Assembly (NCBI GenBank): GCA_017432345.1
Contig: JAFRJI010000029.1
Coordinates: 1 to 38,004 of the forward strand
Length of the DNA stretch: 38,004 nucleotides
DNA from: Bacillota bacterium
GTDB lineage: Bacteria > Bacillota > Clostridia > Peptostreptococcales > Anaerovoracaceae
Reading direction: 5' to 3'
The translations under genes and the position numbers were made by a program. Within the stretch, counting starts at the first letter, position 1, and every line of letters starts with the position of its first letter. Shown one piece after another: positions 1 to 8,074 of the stretch. The notes under the pieces were generated by a model. That model made no database searches and was not told the origin of the DNA. It saw only the letters and a list, made by a program, of their open reading frames with translations.

Positions 1-6
1 AAATAA

Positions 7-77
7 CCTCCAATCCGAAACCCCTTGAAACTAACAATAACTGTAAATAGTTTACAGTATATGGAAATAAATGTCAA
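7..77 (-). promoter_or_regulatory. Promoter and RBS of an off-window minus-strand gene
   Basis: Read on the minus strand there is a consensus -35 TTGACA (72-77), a 17-base spacer and a -10-like TAAACT (49-54). A GGAGG (7-11) then sits six bases from the window edge, so a divergent gene should begin with its start codon just outside position 1. In several Firmicutes the DNA polymerase III delta gene holA lies beside rpsT, so holA is a candidate, but no codon of it is visible here. The -10 match is only 4 of 6. Confidence 0.5.
40..58. promoter_or_regulatory. Palindrome ACTGTAAA-TAG-TTTACAGT, possible operator
   Basis: This is a perfect 8-bp inverted repeat with a 3-base centre. It overlaps the -10 element of the minus-strand promoter that fires off the left edge, where a repressor would block transcription. 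I cannot assign it to a regulator: the E. coli LexA box needs CTGT-N8-ACAG and this has N9. Confidence 0.4.
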
Positions 78-101
78 TTCAACGTATTGTAAAAATAGTG
101 G

Positions 102-130
102 TTGAAATCCCCGATACTTCCGTATATAAT
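102..130 (+). promoter_or_regulatory. rpsT promoter
   Basis: TTGAAA (102-107), a 17-base spacer and TATAAT (125-130) form a near-consensus vegetative sigma promoter. It leaves an untranslated leader of about 63 bases before the rpsT start codon. The leader contains CTTGC (135-139) and GCAAG (168-172), which could form a loose stem; that is too weak to call a regulatory structure. Confidence 0.75.
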
Positions 131-200
131 GTCACTTGCGAATGTGTGTCGACTCAATACTGAGCGGCAAGGCTTTTATTTAAGAAAGTGGGGTAAATGA

Positions 201-467
201 ATGGCTAACATTAAATCCGCAAAGAAAAGAATCCGTGTTATTGACAAGAAGACAGCTCGTAACAGAAGAATCAAAGGTCATCTGAAGGCGATCCTCAAGT
301 CATATGAGGCCGCGATCGAAGCTGGCGATATGGACACAGCGAAGGAAAAGCTGGCACTGGCTGAAAAGAAGCTGATGCAGGCTGCCGCTAAGGGCACGAT
401 CCACAAGAACGCTGCATCCAGAAAAGTGTCAAGACTCAACAAGAGATTCAACAAGGCGAACGCCTAA
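201..467 (+). CDS. rpsT: 30S ribosomal protein S20
   Basis: An 88-residue, strongly basic protein with the typical S20 start (MANIKSAKKRIR) and a helical body rich in Lys, Arg and Ala. S20 binds 16S rRNA early in assembly of the small subunit. The length equals the usual family length. The gene is monocistronic here: it has its own promoter at 102-130 and a strong terminator at 512-550. The RBS is a G-run (GTGGGG, 188-193) seven bases before the ATG. Arginine codons are mostly AGA and CGT, unlike lepA and dnaG, as expected for a highly expressed gene. Confidence 0.97.
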   Translation: MANIKSAKKRIRVIDKKTARNRRIKGHLKAILKSYEAAIEAGDMDTAKEKLALAEKKLMQAAAKGTIHKNAASRKVSRLNKRFNKANA

Positions 468-511
468 AACTCACCCGTCCCCACCGGCGCATAAGTTAAA
501 TGCGATGAGTG

Positions 512-550
512 ACCACTCCGATTTGTCTCAGCGGAGTGGTTTTTTCTTTT
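512..550 (+). terminator. Rho-independent terminator after rpsT
   Basis: A 9-bp perfect stem, ACCACTCCG (512-520) with CGGAGTGGT (532-540), is followed by a T-rich run. It separates rpsT from deoD. Confidence 0.9.
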
Positions 551-566
551 TTGTCGTGTGATTTTG

Positions 567-575
567 TGTTATAAT
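567..575 (+). promoter_or_regulatory. Extended -10 promoter of deoD
   Basis: TGT-TATAAT is an extended -10 element (TGn plus consensus hexamer) directly after the rpsT terminator. No good -35 is present at 16-18 bases, which is common for extended -10 promoters. It probably drives deoD, lepA and hemW. Confidence 0.6.
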
Positions 576-600
576 ATCAAATTGGAGGATTATGTTATCT

Positions 601-1308
601 ATGAGCACACATATCAATGCAGCCAGTAAGGGAGATATCGCGAAATCGGTACTGCTGCCGGGTGACCCGCTGCGGGCCAAATTCATCGCGGAAAACTTCC
701 TCGAAGGCGCTGTTTGTTATACCGATATAAGAAATATGCTAGGTTTTACCGGCACCTACAAAGGCGTTCCGGTATCCGTTCAGGGAACCGGCATGGGCAT
801 GCCTTCCATGGGTATCTATTCCTGGGAGTTGATGACGGAATACGGCGTGGAGAACCTGATCCGGATCGGCACGGCGGGATCCTTTCATGAGGACATCCAG
901 ATCGGCGATATCGTCGTCGGCCTGGCGGCGTCCACCGACTCCAACTACATCCACGCGTTTGACGTGCCGGGCAACTACGCGCCGTGCGCCAGCTACGAAC
1001 TGCTCAAAAAGCTGACGGCCGCTTCCGAAGAGACCGGCCACGCGTTCAAGGCAGGCAACATCGTATCCTGCGACGTCTTTTATGAGCTTTCGGACGATTG
1101 GTGGAAGCGCTGGAGATCCATGGGCGTTCTGGCGGTCGAAATGGAAGCCGCGGCCCTCTATATGAACGCGGCGTACAACCGCGTGAACGCGCTGGCGATG
1201 ATGACCATCAGCGACCACTTTGTGACAGGAGAAAGAGCGACCACCAAGCAGAGAGAACAGGAATTCACGAAGATGATGGAACTGGCTCTCGAGACAGCGA
1301 TCAAATGA
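601..1308 (+). CDS. deoD: Purine nucleoside phosphorylase, DeoD type
   Basis: This enzyme splits purine (deoxy)nucleosides with phosphate to free base and (deoxy)ribose-1-phosphate in the cytosol, for purine salvage. Sequence hallmarks of the hexameric trimeric-fold family are the phosphate-binding [10 protein letters not shown] near the N-terminus, [22 protein letters not shown] (the Glu that contacts the ribose) and [10 protein letters not shown] with the catalytic Asp. The protein has 235 residues, the normal DeoD length. Two in-frame ATGs exist, 592 and 601. GGAGG (584-588) is only three bases from the first and twelve from the second; 601 gives the conserved MSTHI start and is preferred. 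The stop overlaps the lepA start (ATGA). Confidence 0.95.
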   Translation: MSTHINAASKGDIAKSVLLPGDPLRAKFIAENFLEGAVCYTDIRNMLGFTGTYKGVPVSVQGTGMGMPSMGIYSWELMTEYGVENLIRIGTAGSFHEDIQIGDIVVGLAASTDSNYIHAFDVPGNYAPCASYELLKKLTAASEETGHAFKAGNIVSCDVFYELSDDWWKRWRSMGVLAVEMEAAALYMNAAYNRVNALAMMTISDHFVTGERATTKQREQEFTKMMELALETAIK

Positions 1309-3116
1309 ACGATTACAGACAGTATATAAGAAATTTCAGTATCATAGCGCATATCGACCACGGCAAGTCCACACTGGCGGACCGGATCATCGAGAAGACC
1401 GGCCTCGTTAGCAAGCGGGACATGCGGGAACAGTTCCTGGACAACATGGACCTGGAACGGGAGCGGGGCATCACCATCAAGCTCCAGACGACCCGGCTCG
1501 TGTTCCACTCCAAGGACGGCAACGAATACATCTTCAACCTGATCGATACACCGGGCCATGTGGACTTCACCTATGAAGTGTCCCGGTCCCTGGCGGCCTG
1601 CGAAGGCGCCGTGCTGGTCGTCGACGCGACCCAAGGCGTGGAAGCGCAGACTCTGGCTAACGTATACCTGGCCATGGATGAGGATCTGGAGATCCTACCG
1701 GTCCTCAACAAGATCGATCTGGCCAGCGCCAGACCGGAGGAAGTCCGGGAGGAGATCGAAGATGTGATCGGCATCGACGCGTCCGAAGCGCCGCTGATCT
1801 CCGCCAAGGAAGGCATCGGCATCGAGGAGCTGCTGGAGAAGATCGTCACCACCATCCCGGCACCGGGCGGCGATGACGAGAACAAGCTGAAGGCCTTGAT
1901 CTTCGATTCGTATTACGACAACTATAAAGGTGTCGTCATCTACACGAGGATCTTTGACGGACAGGTCAAGAAGGGCGATATCATCCGCCTGATGAACACA
2001 GGCAAAAACTACGAAGTTACGGAAGTCGGAACGTACTCGCCGGGACCGGTGGAATGCGGCAAGCTCCGGGCGGGCGAAGTAGGGTACATCTGCGCCAGCA
2101 TCAAGCAGGTATCGGACGCCCGGGTCGGCGACACCATCACGTTGGCAGCGGATCCGACCGACGAGCCTCTGCCGGGCTACAAACGGGTGCAGTCCATGGT
2201 GTACTGCGGCATCTACCCGGCGGAAGGCGAGAAATACGAAAACGTCAAGGACGCGCTCGAAAAGCTGCAGGTCAACGACGCGGCGTTCCATTTTGAACCG
2301 GAGACCTCGACAGCTCTCGGATACGGATTCCGATGCGGCTTTCTGGGGCTTTTGCATATGGAAATCATCGTGGAGCGGCTGGAACGCGAATTCGATCTCG
2401 CGGTCATCACCACGTCGCCGAGCGTTATCTATAAAGTGGTCAAGACCGACGGTACGGTGGAGATGGTGCAAAACCCTTCGAACCTGCCGGATCCGATGGA
2501 GATCGATCACATTGAGGAGCCGATGGTCAAGGCGGACATCATGGTGCCGAAGGAATACGTCGGGAGCATCATGGAGATCTGCCAGGAACGGCGCGGCAAG
2601 CTCAAGCACATGGAATACATTACGGAGACCAGGGTCAACCTGCATTACGACATGCCGCTGAACGAGGTCATTTACGACTTCTTCGACGCCCTGAAGTCAA
2701 AGACGAAGGGCTACGGGTCTCTGGACTACGAATTCTCCAGATACGAACCTTCCAAGGTCGTCAAGCTGGACATTCTGCTGAACAAGGATATGGTTGATGC
2801 GTTCAGTATGATCGTGCACGAATCGAAGGCGTACGCCCGCGGCCGGTTCGTCTGCGCCAAACTCAAGGAGATCATTCCGAAGCATCAGTTCGAAGTGCCG
2901 ATCCAGGCATCCATAGGACAGAAGATCATTGCTAGAGAAACAGTCCGGGCATACCGGAAAGACGTCATCGCGAAATGCTATGGCGGCGATATTTCGAGAA
3001 AGAAGAAATTGCTGGAAAAACAAAAAGAAGGGAAAAAGCGAATGCGCCAGTTCGGTACGGTAGAAGTACCACAGGAAGCATTCACTGCGGTGCTCAAATA
3101 TGACGATAACAAATAA
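1305..3116 (+). CDS. lepA: Translation elongation factor 4 (LepA, back-translocase GTPase)
   Basis: A 603-residue GTPase of the EF-G/LepA family that acts on stalled or pre-translocation ribosomes. Visible GTPase motifs are G1 AHIDHGKST (about residues 15-23), RGITIK (G2), DTPGH (G3) and NKID (G4). The C-terminal LepA-specific domain ends with the basic stretch [19 protein letters not shown]. The open frame extends upstream to 1098, but that part is antiparallel to coding sense of deoD; the ATG at 1305 gives the standard [20 protein letters not shown] start and overlaps the deoD stop as ATGA, implying translational coupling. It is followed by hemW with a 17-base overlap, a gene pair conserved in Firmicutes. 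Confidence 0.97.
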   Translation: MNDYRQYIRNFSIIAHIDHGKSTLADRIIEKTGLVSKRDMREQFLDNMDLERERGITIKLQTTRLVFHSKDGNEYIFNLIDTPGHVDFTYEVSRSLAACEGAVLVVDATQGVEAQTLANVYLAMDEDLEILPVLNKIDLASARPEEVREEIEDVIGIDASEAPLISAKEGIGIEELLEKIVTTIPAPGGDDENKLKALIFDSYYDNYKGVVIYTRIFDGQVKKGDIIRLMNTGKNYEVTEVGTYSPGPVECGKLRAGEVGYICASIKQVSDARVGDTITLAADPTDEPLPGYKRVQSMVYCGIYPAEGEKYENVKDALEKLQVNDAAFHFEPETSTALGYGFRCGFLGLLHMEIIVERLEREFDLAVITTSPSVIYKVVKTDGTVEMVQNPSNLPDPMEIDHIEEPMVKADIMVPKEYVGSIMEICQERRGKLKHMEYITETRVNLHYDMPLNEVIYDFFDALKSKTKGYGSLDYEFSRYEPSKVVKLDILLNKDMVDAFSMIVHESKAYARGRFVCAKLKEIIPKHQFEVPIQASIGQKIIARETVRAYRKDVIAKCYGGDISRKKKLLEKQKEGKKRMRQFGTVEVPQEAFTAVLKYDDNK

Positions 3117-4251
3117 CGTAGGTCTGTATCTTCATATTCCTTTTTGCCTGAAAAAATGCAGGTATTGCGATTTTCTGTCGTTCCCGTGTTCCGACGAGGA
3201 AGCACTGACAGAATACACCGAGGCACTGGTCCGGGAGATCCGGATCAAAGCCAGCGAATGGCCTTACCGAATGATCGACAGCGTCTACATCGGCGGCGGA
3301 ACACCATCCATCCTGTCCGAAAAGAATGTGGCCAGGATCATGGATCAGGTCAATAAGAATTTTGTATTGTCGGATGACCCGGAGATTACCATCGAGTGCA
3401 ACCCGGCGACGGCCAGCGAAGAAAAGCTGCAAGCCTTCCGGGAGATGGGGATCAACCGTATCAGCATCGGCATCCAGTCCTGGGACAATTCCGTCCTGCG
3501 GCTCATGGGCCGGGCCCACGACAAGAACGACTCGTTCACGGCGATCCGCAATGCCAAGAAGGCCGGCTTCGACAACATCAATCTGGATCTGATGTTCGGC
3601 ATCCCGGGGCAGACGATGAAAATGTGGCGCGATTCCATCCGCCAGTGCATTTTCCTGCGCCCGCAGCACATCTCGCTCTACAGCCTGCAGCTGGAAGAGG
3701 GGACGCAGTTCTACAAGATGGTCTACGAGGATCACATCCTATCAGAACCGTCCGAAATGACCGACCGCAAGATGTACCACGACGCCATCATCATGCTGGA
3801 AGACGCCGGCTACAATCTCTACGAAATCTCCAACGCGGCGCTGCCTGGCTATGAGAGCTTCCACAATTCCAAGTACTGGTCCTATGATGATTATCTGGGC
3901 CTGGGCCTTGGCGCCAGCTCCTTCATCGGCGGCGTGCGGTACAAGAACTGCACTAACATGCTCGAATACCTCGATTACATCAAGAAAGGACAGGCACCGG
4001 TCAACGTGGATGACATCGAGAAGTACAGTAAGCGCGACGAGATGGGCATTTACGTCTTCACCGGCCTGCGTAAGAGCGAAGGCATCGATATCAAGGAATT
4101 CGAGAAGATTTTCGGCACGAAGTTCTTCAGCGTCTACGATCCGTCCCTGATCAACGTCTATTTCGGATATCTCGACTTTGACGGATGCAGACTGAAACTG
4201 ACCGAGGAGGGGAGAGACATCGCGAACCGCATCATGTCGGAGTTCGTATAA
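3100..4251 (+). CDS. hemW: HemW, radical SAM heme chaperone (formerly HemN-like)
   Basis: A 383-residue radical SAM protein. The [4Fe-4S] ligands are C16, C20 and C23 in [10 protein letters not shown], the CxxxCxxC radical SAM motif. It is followed by GGGTPS (SAM binding) and by the HemN C-terminal domain. HemW proteins were long annotated as oxygen-independent coproporphyrinogen oxidases but act as heme chaperones in characterised cases; the N-terminal extension typical of true HemN is missing here, which favours HemW. The start lies inside the 3' end of lepA (17-base overlap) without a clear RBS, suggesting coupled translation. No other heme gene is in the window. Confidence 0.93.
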   Translation: MTITNNVGLYLHIPFCLKKCRYCDFLSFPCSDEEALTEYTEALVREIRIKASEWPYRMIDSVYIGGGTPSILSEKNVARIMDQVNKNFVLSDDPEITIECNPATASEEKLQAFREMGINRISIGIQSWDNSVLRLMGRAHDKNDSFTAIRNAKKAGFDNINLDLMFGIPGQTMKMWRDSIRQCIFLRPQHISLYSLQLEEGTQFYKMVYEDHILSEPSEMTDRKMYHDAIIMLEDAGYNLYEISNAALPGYESFHNSKYWSYDDYLGLGLGASSFIGGVRYKNCTNMLEYLDYIKKGQAPVNVDDIEKYSKRDEMGIYVFTGLRKSEGIDIKEFEKIFGTKFFSVYDPSLINVYFGYLDFDGCRLKLTEEGRDIANRIMSEFV

Positions 4252-4252
4252 T
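4247..4252 (+). promoter_or_regulatory. Possible -10 element close to glpK start
   Basis: A consensus TATAAT lies across the hemW stop codon region, 12 bases before the glpK ATG. No convincing -35 is seen. If it is used, the glpK mRNA would have a leader of about 5-6 bases without an RBS. Confidence 0.35.
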
Positions 4253-4264
4253 CCATACAAGATC

Positions 4265-5755
4265 ATGACAGCGAAATACATCATGGCCCTGGACCAGGGC
4301 ACAACAAGTTCAAGATGCATCATATATGACCGTCGCGGCCAGCAGATCAGCGTCGCGCAGCGGGAGTTCCGCCAGATCTTCCCGCAGGCGGGATGGGTGG
4401 AACACGACCCGGTCGAGATCTGGGCCACCCAGCTGGAAGTGGCCCGGAAAGCGCTCCGCAAGGCCAATCTGACCGCGGCCGATATCAACAGCATCGGCAT
4501 CACCAACCAGAGAGAAACCACCGTCGTATGGGACCGATACACGGGGGAACCTGTCTATAACGCCATCGTCTGGCAGTGCAGGCGCACCGCCGATTTTTGC
4601 GAACAGCTCAAGGACGACGGCCTCACCGAAACCTATCGTGACAAAACGGGCCTTTTGATCGACCCGTATTTCAGCGGAACGAAACTGAACTGGATACTGG
4701 AGAACGTACCGGGCGCCCGTGAAAGGGCGGAAGCCGGCGATCTTGTATTTGGCACGATCGAGACCTGGCTGATCTGGAACCTGACCGGCGGCCGCGTCCA
4801 CGTCACGGACTATTCCAACGCGTCGCGGACCATGCTGTTCAACATCCGGGAACTTTGCTGGGACGATGAGATCCTCAAGCGCTTGAATATCCCGGCCTCG
4901 ATGCTTCCTAATGCAAAACCCTCAAGCTGCATCTACGGGAAGACCGATCCGGGGGTGTTCGGGGAACCGATCGTCATCGGCGGAGCGGCCGGAGACCAGC
5001 AGGCGGCGCTGTTCGGACAGACCTGCTTTGAAGAAGGCGACGCCAAAAATACCTACGGAACCGGGGGGTTTGTATTGGTCAATACGGGACATGAGGTGGT
5101 CAAGTCCGGCAACGGGCTGCTGAGCACCATCGCCTGGGGGATCGGTGACGAAGTCAATTACGCGCTGGAAGGATCTGTGTTCGTTTCCGGCGCCACGATC
5201 AAGTGGCTGAGGGATGAACTGGGGATCATCAGCAGCGCGGCGGAAACGGAATCCATGGCGCGCACGGTCAAGGATACGGCGGGCGTCTACATCGTACCGG
5301 CCTTTACCGGGCTCGGTGCTCCGTATTGGGATCCGTATGCCCGGGGCGGCATTCTGGGAATCACCCGGGGCACCGGGAAGAGCCACATCGTGCGGGCGGC
5401 GCTGGAGTCCATGGCGTACCAGACCTACGATCTGTTGAAGGCCGTGGAGGAAGACATCGATCATCCGATCGGGACCTTCAAAGTGGATGGAGGGGCCTCC
5501 GTGAACGACTTCCTTCTGGAATTCCAGGCGGATATTTTGGGACAGGAGGTCTACCGTCCGGTCTGCACCGAAACGACCTCGCTGGGAGCAGCGTATCTGG
5601 CCGGGCTCGCGACCGGTTTCTGGAAGTCCAAAGAGGACATCGTATCCAACTGGAAAGTCGACCGGATCTTCCGGCCGCAGATGTCCGATGAAGAGCGGGA
5701 AACACTGCTCAAAGGGTGGCATGATGCAGTAGGGCGAGTGTTGGTCGTCGTATAA
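4265..5755 (+). CDS. glpK: Glycerol kinase
   Basis: This FGGY-family kinase phosphorylates glycerol to glycerol-3-phosphate in the cytosol. Motifs include the N-terminal ATP-binding [10 protein letters not shown] (residues 9-18), [10 protein letters not shown], the glycerol-contacting region around RTMLFNI, and the C-terminal [11 protein letters not shown] and SLGAAYLAG segments. The length of 496 residues is normal. No glpF or glpD lies beside it, and it sits 13 bases after hemW. There is no Shine-Dalgarno before the ATG; instead TATAAT (4247-4252) ends 12 bases upstream, so transcription could begin only a few bases before the start codon. It may also be read through from hemW. Confidence 0.97.
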   Translation: MTAKYIMALDQGTTSSRCIIYDRRGQQISVAQREFRQIFPQAGWVEHDPVEIWATQLEVARKALRKANLTAADINSIGITNQRETTVVWDRYTGEPVYNAIVWQCRRTADFCEQLKDDGLTETYRDKTGLLIDPYFSGTKLNWILENVPGARERAEAGDLVFGTIETWLIWNLTGGRVHVTDYSNASRTMLFNIRELCWDDEILKRLNIPASMLPNAKPSSCIYGKTDPGVFGEPIVIGGAAGDQQAALFGQTCFEEGDAKNTYGTGGFVLVNTGHEVVKSGNGLLSTIAWGIGDEVNYALEGSVFVSGATIKWLRDELGIISSAAETESMARTVKDTAGVYIVPAFTGLGAPYWDPYARGGILGITRGTGKSHIVRAALESMAYQTYDLLKAVEEDIDHPIGTFKVDGGASVNDFLLEFQADILGQEVYRPVCTETTSLGAAYLAGLATGFWKSKEDIVSNWKVDRIFRPQMSDEERETLLKGWHDAVGRVLVVV

Positions 5756-5798
5756 TTGCATTTTTGCATTAATTGTTTGTATACAAGGCCATAAGGTC

Positions 5799-5827
5799 TT
5801 GAAATAGCAATGTTCAGATAATATAAT
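5799..5827 (+). promoter_or_regulatory. Promoter of the NifU-like / 4-hydroxybutyrate gene block
   Basis: TTGAAA (5799-5804), exactly 17 bases, then a perfect TATAAT (5822-5827). This is one of the two best promoters in the window. No other good promoter precedes abfD, so it may serve the whole block to the terminator at 10602. Confidence 0.8.
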
Positions 5828-5865
5828 AAGATTGCTAAAAAATTGACGATTCACAGAGGTTTTCA

Positions 5866-6153
5866 GTGGAAGAAAAAATCAGACAGATTCTCAGAGAACA
5901 GGTCGATCCGGTTTTGTCACAGCATTTCGGAGGATCCTCTCTCACAAGATACGAAGACGGCGTTGCATACGTCAAACTGACCGGCGCGTGCGCGCAGTGT
6001 CCGTCCGCGCAGGAGACCCTGGAAAGCGTCGTCAAGGATTTCGTTATGGGCGGCGCGCCGGAGGTGAAAGACGTTGTCCTGGATACATCGGTCAGCGATG
6101 AACTGATGGACATGGCACGGCAGATCCTCAGCGGCCAGTTAAAAGTTGATTAA
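5866..6153 (+). CDS. NifU C-terminal-domain protein (Fe-S cluster carrier)
   Basis: A 95-residue protein consisting of the NifU C-terminal (Nfu-like) domain. The cluster-binding CxxC is C42-A-Q-C45 within TGACAQCPSAQETLES. Such proteins carry or deliver [4Fe-4S] clusters to apo-enzymes. The start is a GTG at 5866 supported by AGAGG six bases upstream; no ATG fits. The gene is the first after a near-consensus promoter and lies 66 bases upstream of abfD, whose product needs a [4Fe-4S] cluster, so a role in supplying AbfD is an attractive inference. It is separate from the nifS-nifU pair at 32.5-34.1 kb. Confidence 0.9.
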   Translation: MEEKIRQILREQVDPVLSQHFGGSSLTRYEDGVAYVKLTGACAQCPSAQETLESVVKDFVMGGAPEVKDVVLDTSVSDELMDMARQILSGQLKVD

Positions 6154-6219
6154 CAGAACAGACAGCAGTCTTTCTGTTTCAAATACGTTATTTGTTCATT
6201 AAAAAGGAGTGATTTAATT

Positions 6220-7695
6220 ATGTTAATGACAGGCGAACAGTACATTGAGAGTTTAAGACAGTTAAAGACCAGAGTTTACATGTTTGGTAAGAAGATCGAG
6301 AATTGGGTCGACGATCCGATCATTCGTCCTTCCATCAACTGCGTAAAGGTAACGTATGATTTGGCACAGGATCCGGAATACAAAGACCTTATGACAGTAA
6401 AATCCAGTCTGACTGGCGAAACGATCAATAGATTTGCTCATCTGCATCAGAGCACAGAGGACCTGAGAAACAAGGTCAAGATGCAGAGACTTTGCGGACA
6501 GAAGACTGCAGGATGCTTCCAGAGATGCGTTGGTATGGATGCTTTCAATGCTACTTTCTCAACAACTTTTGAGATCGACAAGGCATATGGCACCAAGTAT
6601 CATGAGAACTTCGTGAACTTCCTGAAGATGGTTCAGGAAAAAGACCTGGTAGTCGACGGCGCTATGACAGACCCTAAGGGTAACAGAGGCAAGAGACCTT
6701 CCCAGCAGGTTGACCCGGATCTCTTCGTAAGAATCAAAGAGAGAAGAGAAGACGGTATCGTCGTAAGAGGAGCTAAGGTTCACCAGACTGGTTCCATCAA
6801 CTCACACTGGCACATCGTAATGCCGACTCAGGCAATGACGGAAGAAGACAAAGACTATGCAGTAGCATTTGCTTGCCCATCCGATACAGAAGGCATGTTC
6901 ATGGTATACGGCAGACAGTCCTGCGACACCAGAAAGCTGGAGCCGGGTGCTGACATCGACCTTGGTAACGCCCAGTTCGGCGGACAGGAAGCGCTGGTAG
7001 TATTTGACGACGTATTCATTCCGAACGAATACATCTTCATGGCTGGCGAATATGACTTCGCTGGAATGCTGGTAGAGAGATTCGCTGGATATCACAGACA
7101 GTCCTACGGCGGCTGCAAGGTCGGCGTTGGTGACGTTCTGATCGGTGCTGCTGCTCTGGCTGCTGAATACAATGGCGCTCAGAGAGCTTCCCACATCAAG
7201 GACAAGCTCATCGAGATGACACACCTGAACGAAACTCTGTACTGCTGCGGTATCGCTTGCTCCGCGGAAGGTTATCCGACAGAAGCAGGCAACTATCAGA
7301 TCGACCTGCTGCTGGCGAATGTATGTAAGCAGAACGTAACCAGATTCCCTTACGAGATCGTAAGACTGGCTGAGGACATCGCAGGCGGCCTGATGGTAAC
7401 GATGCCATCCGAGACTGACTTCAAGTCCGACTTGGCAGTAGGCAAGAACGGCGAAACGATCGGCGACTTCTGCCAGAAATTCTTCGTAGGTAACGAAGCT
7501 GCTTGCAACACAGAAGCAAGACAGAGAATCATGAGACTGGTTGAGAACCTCTGCCTCGGTTCCGCTGCAGTTGGTTATAGAACAGAGTCCATGCACGGTG
7601 CTGGATCCCCTCAGGCTCAGAGAATCATGATCCAGAGACAGGGCAACATCGAAGGCAAGAAGGAACTGGCAAAGGCTATCGCAGGCATCAAATAG
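6220..7695 (+). CDS. abfD: 4-hydroxybutyryl-CoA dehydratase / vinylacetyl-CoA delta-isomerase
   Basis: This [4Fe-4S]- and FAD-containing enzyme dehydrates 4-hydroxybutyryl-CoA to crotonyl-CoA through a ketyl-radical mechanism and also isomerises vinylacetyl-CoA. The cluster ligands known from Clostridium aminobutyricum (C99, C103, H292, C299) are found at exactly these positions here: C99 and C103 in AGCFQRCVGMD, H292 and C299 in YHRQSYGGCK. T190, E257, Y296 and K300 also coincide, and the catalytic Glu near the C-terminus is E456 in GYRTESMHG. The length of 491 matches the family. An excellent RBS (AAAAGGAGTG) precedes the ATG. Arginine is almost always AGA, the high-expression codon pattern. 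It is the committing step of the operon. Confidence 0.97.
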   Translation: MLMTGEQYIESLRQLKTRVYMFGKKIENWVDDPIIRPSINCVKVTYDLAQDPEYKDLMTVKSSLTGETINRFAHLHQSTEDLRNKVKMQRLCGQKTAGCFQRCVGMDAFNATFSTTFEIDKAYGTKYHENFVNFLKMVQEKDLVVDGAMTDPKGNRGKRPSQQVDPDLFVRIKERREDGIVVRGAKVHQTGSINSHWHIVMPTQAMTEEDKDYAVAFACPSDTEGMFMVYGRQSCDTRKLEPGADIDLGNAQFGGQEALVVFDDVFIPNEYIFMAGEYDFAGMLVERFAGYHRQSYGGCKVGVGDVLIGAAALAAEYNGAQRASHIKDKLIEMTHLNETLYCCGIACSAEGYPTEAGNYQIDLLLANVCKQNVTRFPYEIVRLAEDIAGGLMVTMPSETDFKSDLAVGKNGETIGDFCQKFFVGNEAACNTEARQRIMRLVENLCLGSAAVGYRTESMHGAGSPQAQRIMIQRQGNIEGKKELAKAIAGIK

Positions 7696-7728
7696 TTCCG
7701 GCTCAACAAATCCATAAAGGCTTGTTAC

Positions 7729-7756
7729 TAGGCCGCTTTGAAAACAAAGCGGCCTA
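7729..7756 (+). other. 12-bp perfect hairpin between abfD and the Cys-rich gene
   Basis: TAGGCCGCTTTG (7729-7740) and CAAAGCGGCCTA (7745-7756) pair perfectly around an AAAA loop. The sequence after it is ACCTTTAC, not a T-run, so it is a poor rho-independent terminator. It more likely stabilises the 3' end of an abfD message or attenuates expression of the downstream genes. Confidence 0.7.
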
Positions 7757-7800
7757 ACCTTTACAAAGGCAAGTTAAATAATTAACATTATGAGGTTTTT

Positions 7801-8070
7801 ATGAAGTGTGGCGTCAAATTCTGCGGCGGCTGCAATCCCAGGTATGACCGGGGAGCCGCTTACAGAGAGATCAAAGAAGAATTGAAGGACATCGATTTCG
7901 TACATGCCGAAGAAGATGTTCCGGTCGACAATCTTCTGGTCATCGGAGGATGTACCGCGTGCTGTGCTTCCTATGAACAATATGATGTGAAAGACCAAGT
8001 ATTTAAGATGTGGGACAAAGATCACATTGAAAATATAAAAACAAAACTAAAAGCTATAACGGAGGATTGA
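7801..8070 (+). CDS. Small Cys-rich protein of the 4-hydroxybutyrate operon, function unknown
   Basis: An 89-residue protein with six cysteines: C3, C8 and C11 in an N-terminal KxCGxxxCGGCNPRYDR block, and C51, C54 and C55 in GGCTACC. The arrangement suggests metal or Fe-S binding, or a redox-active pair. No signal peptide or membrane segment is seen. I recognise similar small CGGCNPRYDR proteins in anaerobic clostridia but know of no assigned function. The gene lies between abfD and abfT, four bases upstream of abfT and so co-translated with it. A role in activating or protecting the oxygen-sensitive AbfD, or in electron transfer, is inference only. Confidence 0.85.
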   Translation: MKCGVKFCGGCNPRYDRGAAYREIKEELKDIDFVHAEEDVPVDNLLVIGGCTACCASYEQYDVKDQVFKMWDKDHIENIKTKLKAITED

Positions 8071-8074
8071 ATTA

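Noticed and set aside
40-58. SOS (LexA) box
   Set aside because: The half-sites CTGT and ACAG are separated by nine bases rather than eight, and Firmicute LexA uses a GAAC-N4-GTTC type site.
1098-1304. N-terminal extension of LepA into deoD
   Set aside because: It would overlap the DeoD catalytic region out of frame and adds residues absent from all LepA proteins I know; ATG 1305 is the normal start.
5756-5800. Terminator after glpK (AAGGCC-ATAA-GGTCTT)
   Set aside because: The stem is short with a mismatch and no T-run follows; it also overlaps the next promoter.
6154-6219. Riboswitch or attenuator upstream of abfD
   Set aside because: Only a weak AACAGA/TCTGTT pairing is possible in 66 bases; no known riboswitch core is recognisable.
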